Position numbers and translations under genes: made by a program
Notes under the pieces: model-generated
Database searches by the model: none
What the model saw: only the letters and a program-made list of their open reading frames with translations
What the model was told of the DNA's origin: nothing
Source: Oscheius dolichura
Lineage: Eukaryota > Nematoda > Chromadorea > Rhabditida > Rhabditidae
DNA: 64,000 bases
Assembly (NCBI GenBank): GCA_932521035.1
Contig: OW051493.1
Coordinates: 2,170,001-2,234,000 of the forward strand
Direction: 5' to 3'
Shown: positions 52,036 to 62,342 of the stretch, piece by piece
Numbering within the stretch: the stretch's first letter is position 1
Layout of the letters: each line of letters begins with the position of its first letter

Positions 52036-52121
52036 CAAAAAAGGATTATCTCCCAGCTGATCTTTTTCAAGTTGAAACCAAGTCTAATCTCTTTTTTGAC
52101 GGTTAATTTTAAAAAAATGGA

Positions 52122-52747
52122 ATGCTTAAAGCGAGGCAGTTCAACTTCTTCCCTTTTGTAGTGATCGCCTATTTTATGGCAGTCCAGCTATCTTGCTACC
52201 AACCGGGAGATCTCGTTGTAACGTACATCTCTTGTTTTTGGAGTAAGAAAGTTGCACAGTTCACTAGATATCCGAGATTTAGTGCCATACCCCTTGAGGA
52301 AACCTGATTCCTGATGAAATTTTAGTTGTGCGCCGGGTCAAAAGGCTCCATTTCTAGTCCAGCGTTTTCGAAATGGTGGCAGGCGTTCTGTAGATTCTTC
52401 CAATCCTTCTAGGGTACCCTTTAGGACCTTGTCAACTTTTTTGTAACAGCAAAATGGGTATAAGGGAGCCTTCCAAGGCACTCTCACAACTGAGGTCAGT
52501 GCCCTACCCTGTGCTGGGTCAAAAATAGAATTTATCGAGGCCCCTCTGGTTGTTGAAATACCCCCCCCCCCCTTTGCCTATTTCAATCCCATACTTGATA
52601 TTTTCCAGGCGAGAGGCTACGTCGCTCCAAGAAGCAGCAGTGATCTCCTCTCCTCCAACTTATCTTCCCAAATACGGCTATTCCCCCAAAAAAGACGTCA
52701 TATCTCCCCGTTTTCAATCCCCAATCAAGGAAATAAAATGTGCTTAA
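52122..52747 (+). CDS. Possible small two-exon gene
   Basis: Exon 1 from ATG 52122 has a hydrophobic start (NFFPFVVIAYFMAVQLSCYQ) and a GT donor in phase 2 at GTAAC/gtacat. A later exon after a good acceptor (gatattttccag, about 52609) reads REATSLQEAAVISSPPTYLP and ends PRFQSPIKEIKCA at TAA 52745. The last exon looks protein-like. The join across some 400 nt, which includes a run of 13 C, is uncertain, and a middle exon may be missing. Confidence 0.28.
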
Positions 52748-54011
52748 ATATTGAATAAGGCCCTGGTCATTGTTTTCGTTGCTCCATAGGGGAGGGGGGC
52801 TAACGACCCATCACGTGTCCCAATTTCCTATTCGCTTCCTTCTCTCTTTTTCTTTTTTTTTTCTGTGTTGCTCCGCTCCTGATGGATTAGGGGGCTTTCG
52901 GCCACACACACACAGGCAGTTGAAAAGAGCGCGACGGGCCAGCCAGCCCCCCTCATCTATTATGAGTACTTCTCTATCCGTCGGCGCACGTTGATGGCGT
53001 TCTGAGAAATCGCCTCCTTGCAACTTGCAGACCTACTGGAAGTCACTTTTGCTCTTAATAATTCTCATAAATTATCGCATTTTAAGCATTGGGTCTCGAA
53101 GGGAAAAGTCTCTTCCGTTCTTCTTTGTCCCCCTTTCCCAAAAAGACTGCCAATGCCCCGGAAAATCCATTTTTTGAATAATTCCTCCCGCTAGACAGTA
53201 TTTTTTATATTGGCCCCTACAGAGAGCAATGTTTTGAGCACTTTGAAGCATAAAATATCTGAAAATACTCTCTATTCCCAAAAGAATGGCTGAATATGCC
53301 TCTTTGGCCCCGTTGAAATCGAAGAGAGACCGAGATTTTTCGTCTCCTCACGTCATTTTCTAAAGGAGGAAAGTGCTGATGTTCAGCTGTCCTTTCCCTT
53401 AATTCCAGCTCGTTGAAGCTCATTTCCTCCGGGCTATTTCGAGTCGTCTTCCTCTTCCTCTTCCTCCCTCTCTCCCTTTTAGAGGGAAGCCCCTCAGCTT
53501 TTAATCCCCCGTTCCTCTTTGATTCTCTTTAAAGTGAAGAGAAGGTAATCTCCCGAGGTAATAAGAGGCTAGGGAGACAAAGTTGGCACAGAGACACCAC
53601 CACGGGAGGGAGGGGATCGATTTTCGCTTCACTCTCTCCCTCTTTCCTTCGGCGGTTTGTGTCAATCTCCCTTAGGGGGCTTCGCTCTCCGATACCCCCT
53701 TATAATGATGACAATTAGAAAAACTTTTCCTCCCGCCCGGACGAGGATAAGCTTCATTTCGTCGACCGGCTGGAATTGGAGTTATTTTTCAACCCCTCGG
53801 GCGGCAACGACGGGCCGTAATGAGCAATCTGCTCTTTTAATAACCCGCCCACGATCCTTCTCATTTTTCTAGTCCTAATTATTCACGTGAAATCGGGGCT
53901 TTGAGTTGTTTTTAACCCAATCTACCTCATTAATCAGCGGAATTTAACAATTTATGACAATTTCCTCTATTTTCAGCCGTCCTGGGCACCGTTGGCTTGG
54001 ATTCGCCCGTT

Positions 54012-54033
54012 GGCACCCGTAAAATCTCGGCAG
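54012..54033. mobile_element. Half MITE (left arm only)
   Basis: 'ggcacccgtaaaatctcggc' followed by ag matches the left arm of the 90-bp family. No right arm follows. Confidence 0.5.
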
Positions 54034-55026
54034 AAATAATTTATTTTATAAAAAAGCAGCAAACTTGCTGAATCTCCATTTGCCAGGCTCATTTCCGCTT
54101 TTCCACGGTTCAAGGCCAATACTAATCTTCGTTATGGGACTAATAATTGTGCTCCTCCCCGCCTAGATCTCAATGGCCTCCATTTATCTTTTCCCCGTCC
54201 CGGGTGAGACTCTTTGATTAGGGGTTCTTTTCCCGGAAAGAGGGAAGATCACCACCGTTTGACGGAGGTCCTCCCCGCTCAGAGATCCTTATCCCTCCTC
54301 TTAGGTTGTACTGCTGTTGGATGTCACGAAGGGGGATATTCATGAGAATGATCACAAACCTTCTCCCGGCTCTCTCCGGATTCAAAGATTATCCCTCCAC
54401 TCGTACACATGAATCTGTGATGTTCGTCGTCACTTCTGTATAAATCAGGAGTGATTCTCGGGTAGATATTCATTGTCCAGTGAGGAGGGTCAAAACAACC
54501 CTGTTCCCCTCGTCAAAATACAAGCATTTAGCCCATTTTCTGCCTGTTTTCCTGCTTTTATATTCGTCCCCGGCTATGAATTACGTCATTTCGTCCTCCT
54601 TTTCCGTGTCCCCTGATACGTTTTCCCCTCTATAGTTGTACTCTAACCACGCATTATCCCCGGTGTATTCCTCGCTAGAGGTCGTTTTAATCCCGGCTAG
54701 ACATTTCACTTTCTCAGTCGCACAAAATATCATCAAGGGAATGCCAAGTCTACGTCATTAGCATTCTCTTTGGGGGATAGACATTTAAATAGAAGAGAAG
54801 AAAACAGCCAATTGCTCCACAATTTTCTGTTTTGTTTTGGAGTCAAAAAATAGTAAGGCTAATCCCGCCGCCCTTGTTTTTGTTTCTAGTACCGTATTTT
54901 CTGTAAAAACTTTCTTTAAAATAGAGAATATGGTATTACATAGGAGTCGGATCGTATTTGTACTTGCGTATGATGCGGGAGTCATAAGAAATGTCCAGAA
55001 TCCAGACGGATGTCTCAACTGGTTCC

Positions 55027-55087
55027 GACAAACGACACGGCCGTCGAACTGTGGCTCTAGTAAACAACACGGCGGTCGAACTGTGGG
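55027..55087. repeat. Two tandem units of the 32-bp satellite
   Basis: 'aaacgacacggccgtcgaac' then tgtggctctag, followed by 'aaacaacacggcggtcgaac' then tgtgggccc. Same family as 14992-15213, 40 kb away. Confidence 0.85.
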
Positions 55088-55740
55088 CCCCGTCGTCTAC
55101 TTTTCTCTATATTTGTGCTGTTCGCGGGGGAATTTTCTTTATAGCAAGCTTTTAGCCGTAGTTTAAAGAAGAATATGGTATTCCACATGAATCAGACCTT
55201 TTTCCATCGAGTCTGCGTCATTGCCGTCGTCAGCGTGGTTGCCCACCCCGCCCTGTGTTCTTTCTGCTCTCTCTCCCCCCTACCTGGAACTCGGCCCAGC
55301 CCACTCATTCATGCGTTCTCGACCCGGCCACGTCCCTCTCACAAATGAGATTACTCTCCCTCCCTCTCCCGCTCTCTCGGAGCCAAGTTCTCTTCCATTC
55401 ATGTTCACAATTTATGACCTCTTTCGGTCTCTCTTCTGGCTATTTCTACGATTAGCAATTCATTTCATCGGCCGGGGAGAGGGCAATTCCAAACACGGAC
55501 GAAATGTATCATATTTCATGGATGAGAATGCCAGAGGACACAATGAGGGCCATGAGAGGAGGATTACCGCCCTCCCCTCTTCTCGTCCTTTGAAATGAGG
55601 ATTAGACAAAATGGCTGGATGGGAGCGATTGTGTTTGTATACAACGGGGAGAGCCCTCTTTTTCGTTGTTTTTACTTCCTTCTCTCCTTTCTGAGCTTTA
55701 AAAAACGCAAAATGCCCAACTTTCTGATTTCCATGAGACC

Positions 55741-55830
55741 GCATCCGTAAGAATCTCGGCAGCTGGAACCTTTTCTATTCTAATGCCTAAAACCTTGATA
55801 TCTTTCTTCTGCCGATGTTTTAGGGCGCGG
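55741..55830. mobile_element. Diverged 90-bp MITE copy
   Basis: 'gcatccgtaagaatctcggc' on the left and 'ctgccgatgttttagggcgc' on the right, spaced as in the intact copies. Confidence 0.55.
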
Positions 55831-56251
55831 TGAATCTTCTTCATTTCGAAATCTCGTAAGGGTTCTCTCGCCCTGTTCATTGGTATTCAGTGTCATTGGT
55901 GTGGGAGAGCATATTCTCTTTATTGTTTTCCCGGCCAGGCATTCTTCTCTTTTTTTCTTTCTGTGAAACAAAATTTGAGTAATGTTAACGGCAGCGGTGC
56001 TCTTTTTATTGCAATGTATTTTTTCACATTTCAGACTCCTACATAAATCTCTCCTTCGTCTAAAGCTCAAAACGGGGCATTCCTTCTTCTTGATGACTTC
56101 CTCTGCCATTTCTCCCCTCCTTCTTTTTCCCTTTCATCATTAATCTACTCTCTCCTCGTTTCAGTGTGCCCGTCACATTTTGACCCTTTCGACCCCTGTA
56201 GAATTGCGACACGGAAGCCAACACATCCACAGCGGTGAGTCCTCTTCCCTT

Positions 56252-57069
56252 ATGCTCTCATCTCGTCAAATCCAGGGCGGCCGGTCTGGCGACGGCGGTT
56301 CGTCAGACTACCGCGTCGCCGTCTTCGGAGCCGGCGGAGTCGGGAAGTCCTCGATAGTACAGCGATTCATCAAGGGAACATTCATCGATAGTTATGTTCC
56401 AACTATAGAAGACACCTACCGCCAGGTACTGTATTTTTTTTTTAGTAAAAAAAGGGGGTTTAGGTGATCAGCTGTAACCAGAAGAATGTCTGTACACTGC
56501 AGATAACAGACACGACAGGGAGTCACCAATTCCCGGCGATGCAGAGGTTGTCCATTAGTAAGGGGCATGCCTTCATTCTCATCTTCTCCATTACCAGGTA
56601 AGGTATACCTAATAACCATCACAAATGGGCAAGGGGGAGAAAAAGGCGGGGGGTTTTTTGACTTTCTGTTGAGAACTCCTCTTTCCCCTATTTTTCAGCA
56701 TACTGTCAATTTCAGCAAGCAATCCCTGGAAGAACTGGGCCCAATAGTCCTAATGCTGAAAGAAGTCAAAGGTTCTGGTATTTCTGAGGTGCCGATCATG
56801 TTGGTCGGCAATAAGAAAGACGAAGAATCGGTACGGCATCTCTAATAATTATCATCCCACTTCAGAAAAGAGAAGTGTCAACAGCCTTGGGGGAGAAACT
56901 GGCCGGGAATTGGGGTACCGGCTTTATTGAAACATCAGCCAAGAATAATGAGAACATTACGGAACTGTTTACAAATCTGTTGGCTATGGAGAAGAAGAGG
57001 CAGCTGGCTTTGACTTCGGAGGAGGCGGACGGCAAGAATGGAAAGAAGAAAGGCTGCTCCGTGATGTAG
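56252..57069 (+). CDS. DIRAS: Di-Ras family small GTPase
   Basis: Ras-superfamily GTPase of the Di-Ras branch, plasma-membrane associated. Motifs: P-loop [10 protein letters not shown], switch [14 protein letters not shown]3 [15 protein letters not shown] (Thr-Ser at the positions where Ras has Ala-Gly-Gln, typical of Di-Ras and linked to low GTPase activity), NKKDE, ETSAK and the CAAX box CSVM at TAG 57067. Introns are at about 56426, 56600 and 56832. The start is uncertain. ATG 56252 gives [10 protein letters not shown], but a good donor (gtgagt, about 56235) and acceptor (atccag) also flank it, so the true first exon may lie upstream. The C-terminal KNGKKKGC is a polybasic membrane signal. 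Confidence 0.9.
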
Positions 57070-57133
57070 TGATTGACTTTGAGAGGGGAAAGGGGAAGCT
57101 TCTGGCGGTTACTGGACCAAATTCTCCAGCACC

Positions 57134-57223
57134 TGCACCCGTAAAACCGCGGCAGCTCGCAGTTTTTTTATTTTGAAACCGCAGAATCACATTTCCACTT
57201 CCTACCGAGATTTTACGGGTGCA
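57134..57223. mobile_element. 90-bp MITE copy D (TGCACCCGTA family)
   Basis: Ninety bases from TGCACCCGTAAAACCGCGGC to ACCGAGATTTTACGGG plus TGCA, just after the Di-Ras stop codon, probably in its 3'UTR or flank. Confidence 0.75.
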
Positions 57224-58372
57224 GGCGCTCAGGGCAAGACGGTTCTTCTGAAACAGGCCAATTTTCACCCATTCGTGCCATTTTTTTTTGCTATTTCATG
57301 GCCGAAATTAAAGTGAATCCAGTGTTAGAAGCCTCCTTTCTCCCCCGCCTACCATGTAACTGTTTCACTTCTTTAAATTGCACTTACAACCCGGTTCACG
57401 TGCCAAATTTCCTTATTTTTATCAGAATTCTTCATAGAATTACCCGTGCTTACTATGCAATGCAATACACGAATTTCTATATAGTTTTGAATGTTTGTGA
57501 ATATTCCAAAGACAATAAACCAACCAATAGAAGGTGGGTAGAAGGAGAGGTCAATGCATGCGACCTCCCTCGACAGATAACAGCTGATTCATGTCTAATT
57601 ACATAAAATTTATGATAGAATAAATATATTATAATGTGTTCAGTCAGTTTTGGTTTATGGCTTCAATTCTAAACCAGGTTCCAGCAGTCGGGGAACAATG
57701 GCGGATTGGTCGAAGATTATAATCACGCCCAAGTACATTTCTGCAGGTATACATCTATCTATGAACTGATTAATTGAGGATCAGCCTAGCTAAACCTACG
57801 TGCAAGTAATGGAAACTAATCCACAAAACATTTCGAGACACGATGGCCCCTCACATCCCCAAAAGGTTGATTTACCGGGTCTGAATACCAGGACGGCCTT
57901 GCAGCCTGAAAATGTCCTTGTTATATGAAAATAAAAGCGAGTTACGGTTGGCTAATCTAGACCTCTCTATGGCCAAATTACCCCATTCTGCTTTGTAGTT
58001 GAGAAGACTTCAGGATATATACAGGGCATTGCCCGTATCGAACAAAAAGTGGAAGAAGTATGCTGCCACTGAAAAACGTTACTCTTGTTAGAAAGATAAT
58101 GGAAGACGGTTAAACAATGAATGCGCCCTCCTTTAGGCTATAAATTGGTAAGAACTGCAAGAAGATGAGGAATCTTGTGAGGGAAGGGGACTTTATACGA
58201 GTTGGAAAAAGGAAACGATGGGGAAATGGTGACAATAACCATTAGATCGTTCTCACAGAGGCCGTCCCTTCTCGCTCTCTTCAATAAGTGCCCATAATCC
58301 TTTCACAAACCGTCATAAATAGTGATCGAAAGAGAAATAATCAAACAGAAAAACGTAATACGGCAGCCATGT
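57224..58372. other. Intergenic region
   Basis: A 102-codon open frame from ATG 57298 (MAEIKVNPVLEASF) and a short one from ATG 57696 (MADWSKIIITPKYISAG, followed by a gt donor) are the only candidates. Neither shows a domain or a convincing continuation. Confidence 0.4.
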
Positions 58373-58858
58373 TTAGAAAAGAACTCGTGTATAGTAGGGC
58401 TGTGCGGCTACCCGGACCAGAACTAGAACCGAGCCGGACGAATATTTCCCGACCCGGCGCATAAAAGAAGAACAATAAAAAACACGAATGAAATGGACGT
58501 ATTTATTTTGTTTATATATATATATATATCTTCTAACGTCCGAAAAGTCATACGGACAGCATGGGATGTTGATCATTTCCCTGATGAGAGCAGCTCGAGG
58601 ATCTGCGTCGGTTTGACATCCGCGGTCGGTGGGGATCGGCGTGGCCTGGCCGAGGACCTATAATTAGAAGTTAGGAAAAGGAAAAAGGCACGAACTTGGT
58701 CCGTGTGGTTCTGGATGTTGCCGTTGTCGGCCAGCTCGGTCATGGTGCTCTTGTCCACTATCATAGCCGCCCCGTCACCCGTCTGGGCGGCATCCTTCAT
58801 CAGTAGGAGTCGGCGTATTCCTTGGCCCGGTCGTCGAGCATGGTGGCGGGTCCGGCAG
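58373..58858 (-). CDS. Small unrecognised protein with a frame break or overlapping start/stop
   Basis: After an acceptor (cattcattacag, about 58896) an exon reads MSVPAGPATMLDDRAKEYAD then stops at TGA 58802-58800. The overlapping ATG 58800 opens MKDAAQTGDGAAMIVDKST, continuing TELADNGNIQNHTDQ and, over a 38-nt intron, VLGQATPIPTDRGCQTD then ALIREMINIP. Both parts look protein-like but lie in different frames joined at TGATG. A (TA)n microsatellite and an aataaa lie before the formal stop at 58373, so the C-terminus is unreliable. It follows the next gene by about 100 bp with a polyadenylation signal between, as in nematode operons. No family recognised. Confidence 0.4.
58515..58530. repeat. 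(TA)n microsatellite
   Basis: An uninterrupted TA run in the 3' part of the small gene at 58373-58858. Length variation here would change its reading frame. Confidence 0.8.
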
Positions 58859-58973
58859 GAACAGACATCGGAGAAGGCTTTCCGATGGGGAAAGGACTGT
58901 AATGAATGAGAAAATACAATAAAAGCTGTATATATAGTTTATTCTCTATCTATGAAGAGAGAAAGGGAATAAA

Positions 58974-59222
58974 TCAGCGAAGAGAGGATTTCACCAGGCT
59001 GTCGTAGTATTTGATCACTTCGAGTGTAATCTCCTTCCGTAGGAGGGCCATCTTCTCGTCCAGCTGTCTCTCCATCTTATCCCTCATCCGGTAGAAGAGA
59101 ACAGCCACCACGACCAGCACCACCACGGCTAGAACAACTGCCAGGCCGTATACCCCGTAGAGGACGCCGCTTTCCACCATTTCATCCGAATTTCCACAAT
59201 TATCCTTGGTTTTTGAAGTCAT
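58974..59222 (-). CDS. Small single-pass membrane protein, unrecognised
   Basis: 83 codons from ATG 59222. A polar N-terminus (MTSKTKDNCGNSDEMVESG) leads to a Val/Leu/Ala-rich membrane helix (LAVVLAVVVLVVVAVLFY), then a basic and heptad-like cytosolic segment (MRDKMERQLDEKMALLRKE) that may form a short coiled coil, ending KSSLR. There is no signal peptide before the helix, so probably type III or tail-side cytosolic. An aataaa follows the stop by about 25 nt, and the next minus-strand exon starts about 80 nt later. Confidence 0.55.
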   Translation of the reverse strand: MTSKTKDNCGNSDEMVESGVLYGVYGLAVVLAVVVLVVVAVLFYRMRDKMERQLDEKMALLRKEITLEVIKYYDSLVKSSLR

Positions 59223-59960
59223 GATGACTCTAAAAAAGGTGATTTACTTTATTAGATACGAATTTTTGGCTCAAAAAGCATAAGACGCGATCTCCGTAAG
59301 ACTCGAGCAAGCGAGTCCGGGACCAGATCTCAGAATGACTTCTAACCTAGACTATCCGACTCAGTTTTTCATGCTGATCACGAATAGCATAGGTAAAATC
59401 CAAGAAAATGCGTTTTGGCGACTAAATTCTTCATTTCAAATTTCGTCGGCGAAAAAAGCAATTTTTTTATTTTCTACTGGACCACTATTTTTTTTCTAGC
59501 TTATCCGATTCGTCTCGGCGAGTTAAGTTTGGTGGTGAAAGAATTTTCCAAAATTGGGCAAGTTTAGCGGAGAAAAACGCGATTTTCGGCCGAAAACATC
59601 ATTTTTTCGAAGAAATCGTGAGATTTCAGCCCAAAAATCTAAAAGAGACACTGTATCGGCAACAAAATTGAATTCCTTATCATGTTCTCACCCAGGAACC
59701 ACCAAAAAATAAAAGAAAAAAAGTTGCGCAATATCACTTTCACAGCTCTAAAGTTGCACAGAGCGCTGATTGCATTTTAGTCTTTCGTCCCTTCTTATTA
59801 CGACAATAAAAATTTTTTTTTGCTTTTTTTCTAAAGCCGTATTATGATAAAATGAACCTTCTAAATGTTGTACAAAAAATTTGAGCGCCGGAAACTTTGA
59901 ACAAAAAGAGTAAAACCAAAAATGATGATTTTTAACCGGGTCGCGTGGGAACGTGTCTGA
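59223..59960. other. Intergenic, A/T-rich
   Basis: No gene seen. Poly-A/T tracts and no long frame with coding character. Confidence 0.5.
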
Positions 59961-60577
59961 ATGCACGCGTGCATTCGTGCATTCGTCAACATACTCCCTT
60001 CTTTTGTATTACCACGGCTTTTACTCGTTCTTTATCAACTACAGACCTGTAACTGCCCCCCAAATACCCTCAGAAATCAGGTTTTTATAAAAAGAGCAGA
60101 GTTAGCCTAATTAGCCATCATATTATCCAATGTTTCGACTCAAACCTAGTTTATTCGCCTCCTAATAAACTAAATTTCGGTAAAAATGACAGCCTAGCAT
60201 AGTATTCGGTTTGTGAATTATGTTTCTGACCTCTTGGAAAGGAGGGAGGATGAGTCGTATGGGGCATCCACCGAGGATCGGTGGCAGCGCTTTCTCAAGG
60301 ACAAAAACTCACAAATCAGATGCTGCCAGGAAAGGTTAATGAGCCTCCAAAGTCTTTCAACACAGAGCGCTATCTTGATCCGTATGTTAGACATTTTGGT
60401 AATGAAAGCCGTAATACCGGAAGAAATTACCAGAACTAGGAATGCTACCTCACCACTGGGATCAGTTCACTATACTAGAGTGAACATATTCACAAATGAA
60501 GTAATGTTAACCCTCCTAGAAGATAGAGAAGGTTAAGGTTAAAATAAGGGAATATGTTGACGAATGCACGCGTGCAT
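59961..60577. mobile_element. 617-bp element with ATGCACGCGTGCAT ends
   Basis: ATGCACGCGTGCATTCGT at 59961 with ATTCGTCAACATA following on the left, and TATGTTGACGAATGCACG then CGTGCAT (60553-60577) on the right, form an inverted repeat. Each end also contains the palindrome GCACGCGTGC. A 108-codon open frame inside starts with GTG and shows no domain. Likely non-autonomous. Confidence 0.6.
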
Positions 60578-60737
60578 CCGCACTACGAGCCCCACGGAAT
60601 TGTTCGAATCTTACAGAGACTGGCTTATAAAATCTCGTCTAGACGCGGAAAAGCCGCGGGATTGAATGGCGTGCGCTTACGACCGTCTAAAAACCGAGAG
60701 GTTTCGGTAATCTTCAATTTTCAGGTAAATAAGATAC

Positions 60738-61460
60738 CTACCCTTTACCAGTACCGGAATTACTTCCATCCACAACTGGAGAGACTGAATGTTCGCCATC
60801 AGAAGCGGCTGTAGTGGTAGCTCCTCCCGCTGTGGCTCTTCCCGCTGTGGCTCTTATCGTCGTGATTCTTCCTTTTTTCGTTGTTGTATCTACAAATTGC
60901 CCAGTGAAATTACTGCTTACAGTATCCTACGGTGATTGAATCTCTTACGCAACAACTCCAAAGTAGAAAGGGCTAACATCTTTTCTTTTTTTTCTGTCTT
61001 CGAATACTCTTCCAGCATCGACTAAAAACAACTTCTAATAGGTCAAAGAAGTCCTAACATAGATGAGATGCAGATTGAAATTACAGTATTTCTCCATACA
61101 GTGGCAGTAGATCGCGAGAATTTGTCTATAACAGCCGGTATACTTCCAAGTAGCCGTTTGTAGACCCACTACCATATCAACTTTCGTATCATATTTTGTT
61201 TCTCTTACATAAAATACACACGAGCCGTCTGTAGAGCTCTCCTGAAAAGAAGACAGTATTCCCTAGGAGAAGAAAGAGGAACCCCGTCTGTCAGCGAATA
61301 AACTTGTCCATTCTCGTACCATCTCCCAGTGACGCATCTTACTCTCTCGGACATAGTTAAAACTGATGAAGAGATGAGGGCAATCCATAATGTCAGCTGG
61401 AATTGGAGAATAGAAGAGCAGTGGAGGAAGAGATACCATAACCGCCTGCTGGACCGTCAT
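60738..61460 (-). CDS. Novel small secreted Cys-containing protein
   Basis: Five exons reconstructed on the minus strand with consistent phases. Exon 1 is ATG 61460 (MTVQQA). A 47-nt intron follows, then LTLWIALISSSVLTMSERV completes a signal peptide and RCVTGRWYENGQVYSLTDG begins the mature part. After a 44-nt intron comes ESSTDGSCVFYVRETKYDT, then VGLQTATWKYTGCYRQILA and IYCHCMEKY. After a third intron comes FDAGRVFEDRKKRKD, then DTVSSNFTGQFVDTTTKKG and a Thr/Ala/Gly-rich tail ending SNSGTGKG at TAG 60738. The N-terminal half has five Cys and an Asn-glycosylation site (NFTG) in the tail. No family recognised. The signal peptide forms only when the first intron is removed, which supports the model. 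Confidence 0.5.
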
Positions 61461-62342
61461 TTTCAACGAAGAACAACCGCCCAGTTGGGGACGGGAAGAA
61501 AGGAATTGGAGACCGGGTACTTGTCAAAGGAAAGCGGGAAAGGATTACAGTTGACCTGCTCAAAATTCCAGGAAATCTTGGAGAAGCCCAGGCTCTTTCG
61601 TCGCCTCATGGGAGGAGTTCCCCCTTCCCTTCCAGTTTACCATTGAGCTCTCCTGGGAGCATTACCCTCCTGTACGATGGTTTTGCCATACCATAACGGT
61701 ATTCATTGAGATATTTTACCAATAATACAGAACAATCGCTAGTTTTTTTTTCGCCCACTATACAAAATGGCCGCCATATCCCTTGGACTGAGGTCCCCAG
61801 CTCACATCCAACGGTCATTGCAGTTGAATATTTCCTCCCAAACAAGAAGAATAGACTTTCCATCTGTCCGTCTTGTTCTTTTTTACTCTTATGTACCGTA
61901 TAGAAGCTAAAAATCAAAAGAGAGTTGCAATAGAAGTGATGGGAATTGAAAGAAACGACGAAACTGGGCTGCTGAAGAGTATTTTGATCAAAGTGCTTCA
62001 TAACAGAAGAGACCCGTCGTTTCCGGATTGGAAATTGACCAAATTCTCTATCGCCTGACGTCTCCTGGCCTGTTCTAGACAACAATCGCTGTATACTTCC
62101 CAAAATTTATCACTTTTTATAACTTATTTACATCGATAAACAATAGAAATCTATGATTAAGGCTGTTAGCAGAGTAGATATAACAATTTGGTAATAAAAG
62201 CAGTAAAATGCATCTGTTCCCTCTATTTTCAAGTACCCGCTGTCTAATCAGAAGTAGTAGTAATAGTGGTTAACCGGTACACAATGAATATAAATAGAAG
62301 GACCCGTTTTGAAGAAGACTAGAGGCAAGAGGAGGGAGGGGG
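61461..62342. other. Intergenic region between the secreted-protein gene and RNF170
   Basis: Open frames on both strands (61329-61646 +, 61606-62103 -, 61873-62058 +) overlap each other and show no domain or clear splice structure. I call none of them. Confidence 0.4.

Larger units (their letters stand above)
52748..56251. other. 3.5-kb intergenic region
   Basis: No convincing gene on either strand. It holds a half MITE (54012-54033), a diverged MITE (55741-55830), two satellite units (55027-55087), pyrimidine-rich tracts (53450-53660) and a TTAA/ATTA-rich stretch. Long non-coding DNA upstream of the Di-Ras gene fits a large regulatory region for a neuronal-type gene; that is inference. Confidence 0.5.

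Noticed and set aside
57298..57606. 102-codon open frame (+) after the Di-Ras gene
   Set aside because: No domain, no splice partners, unbiased composition and overlap with a MITE flank; it could be real but nothing supports it.
60213..60536. 108-codon frame (+)
   Set aside because: It starts with GTG, lies inside the 617-bp inverted-repeat element and shows no recognisable domain.
60590..60620. GTTCGAATC, tRNA T-loop-like
   Set aside because: No acceptor stem, D-loop or anticodon arm can be formed around it.
61606..62103. 165-codon frame (-) and overlapping + frames
   Set aside because: Frames overlap on both strands, none carries a domain, and composition does not favour one strand.
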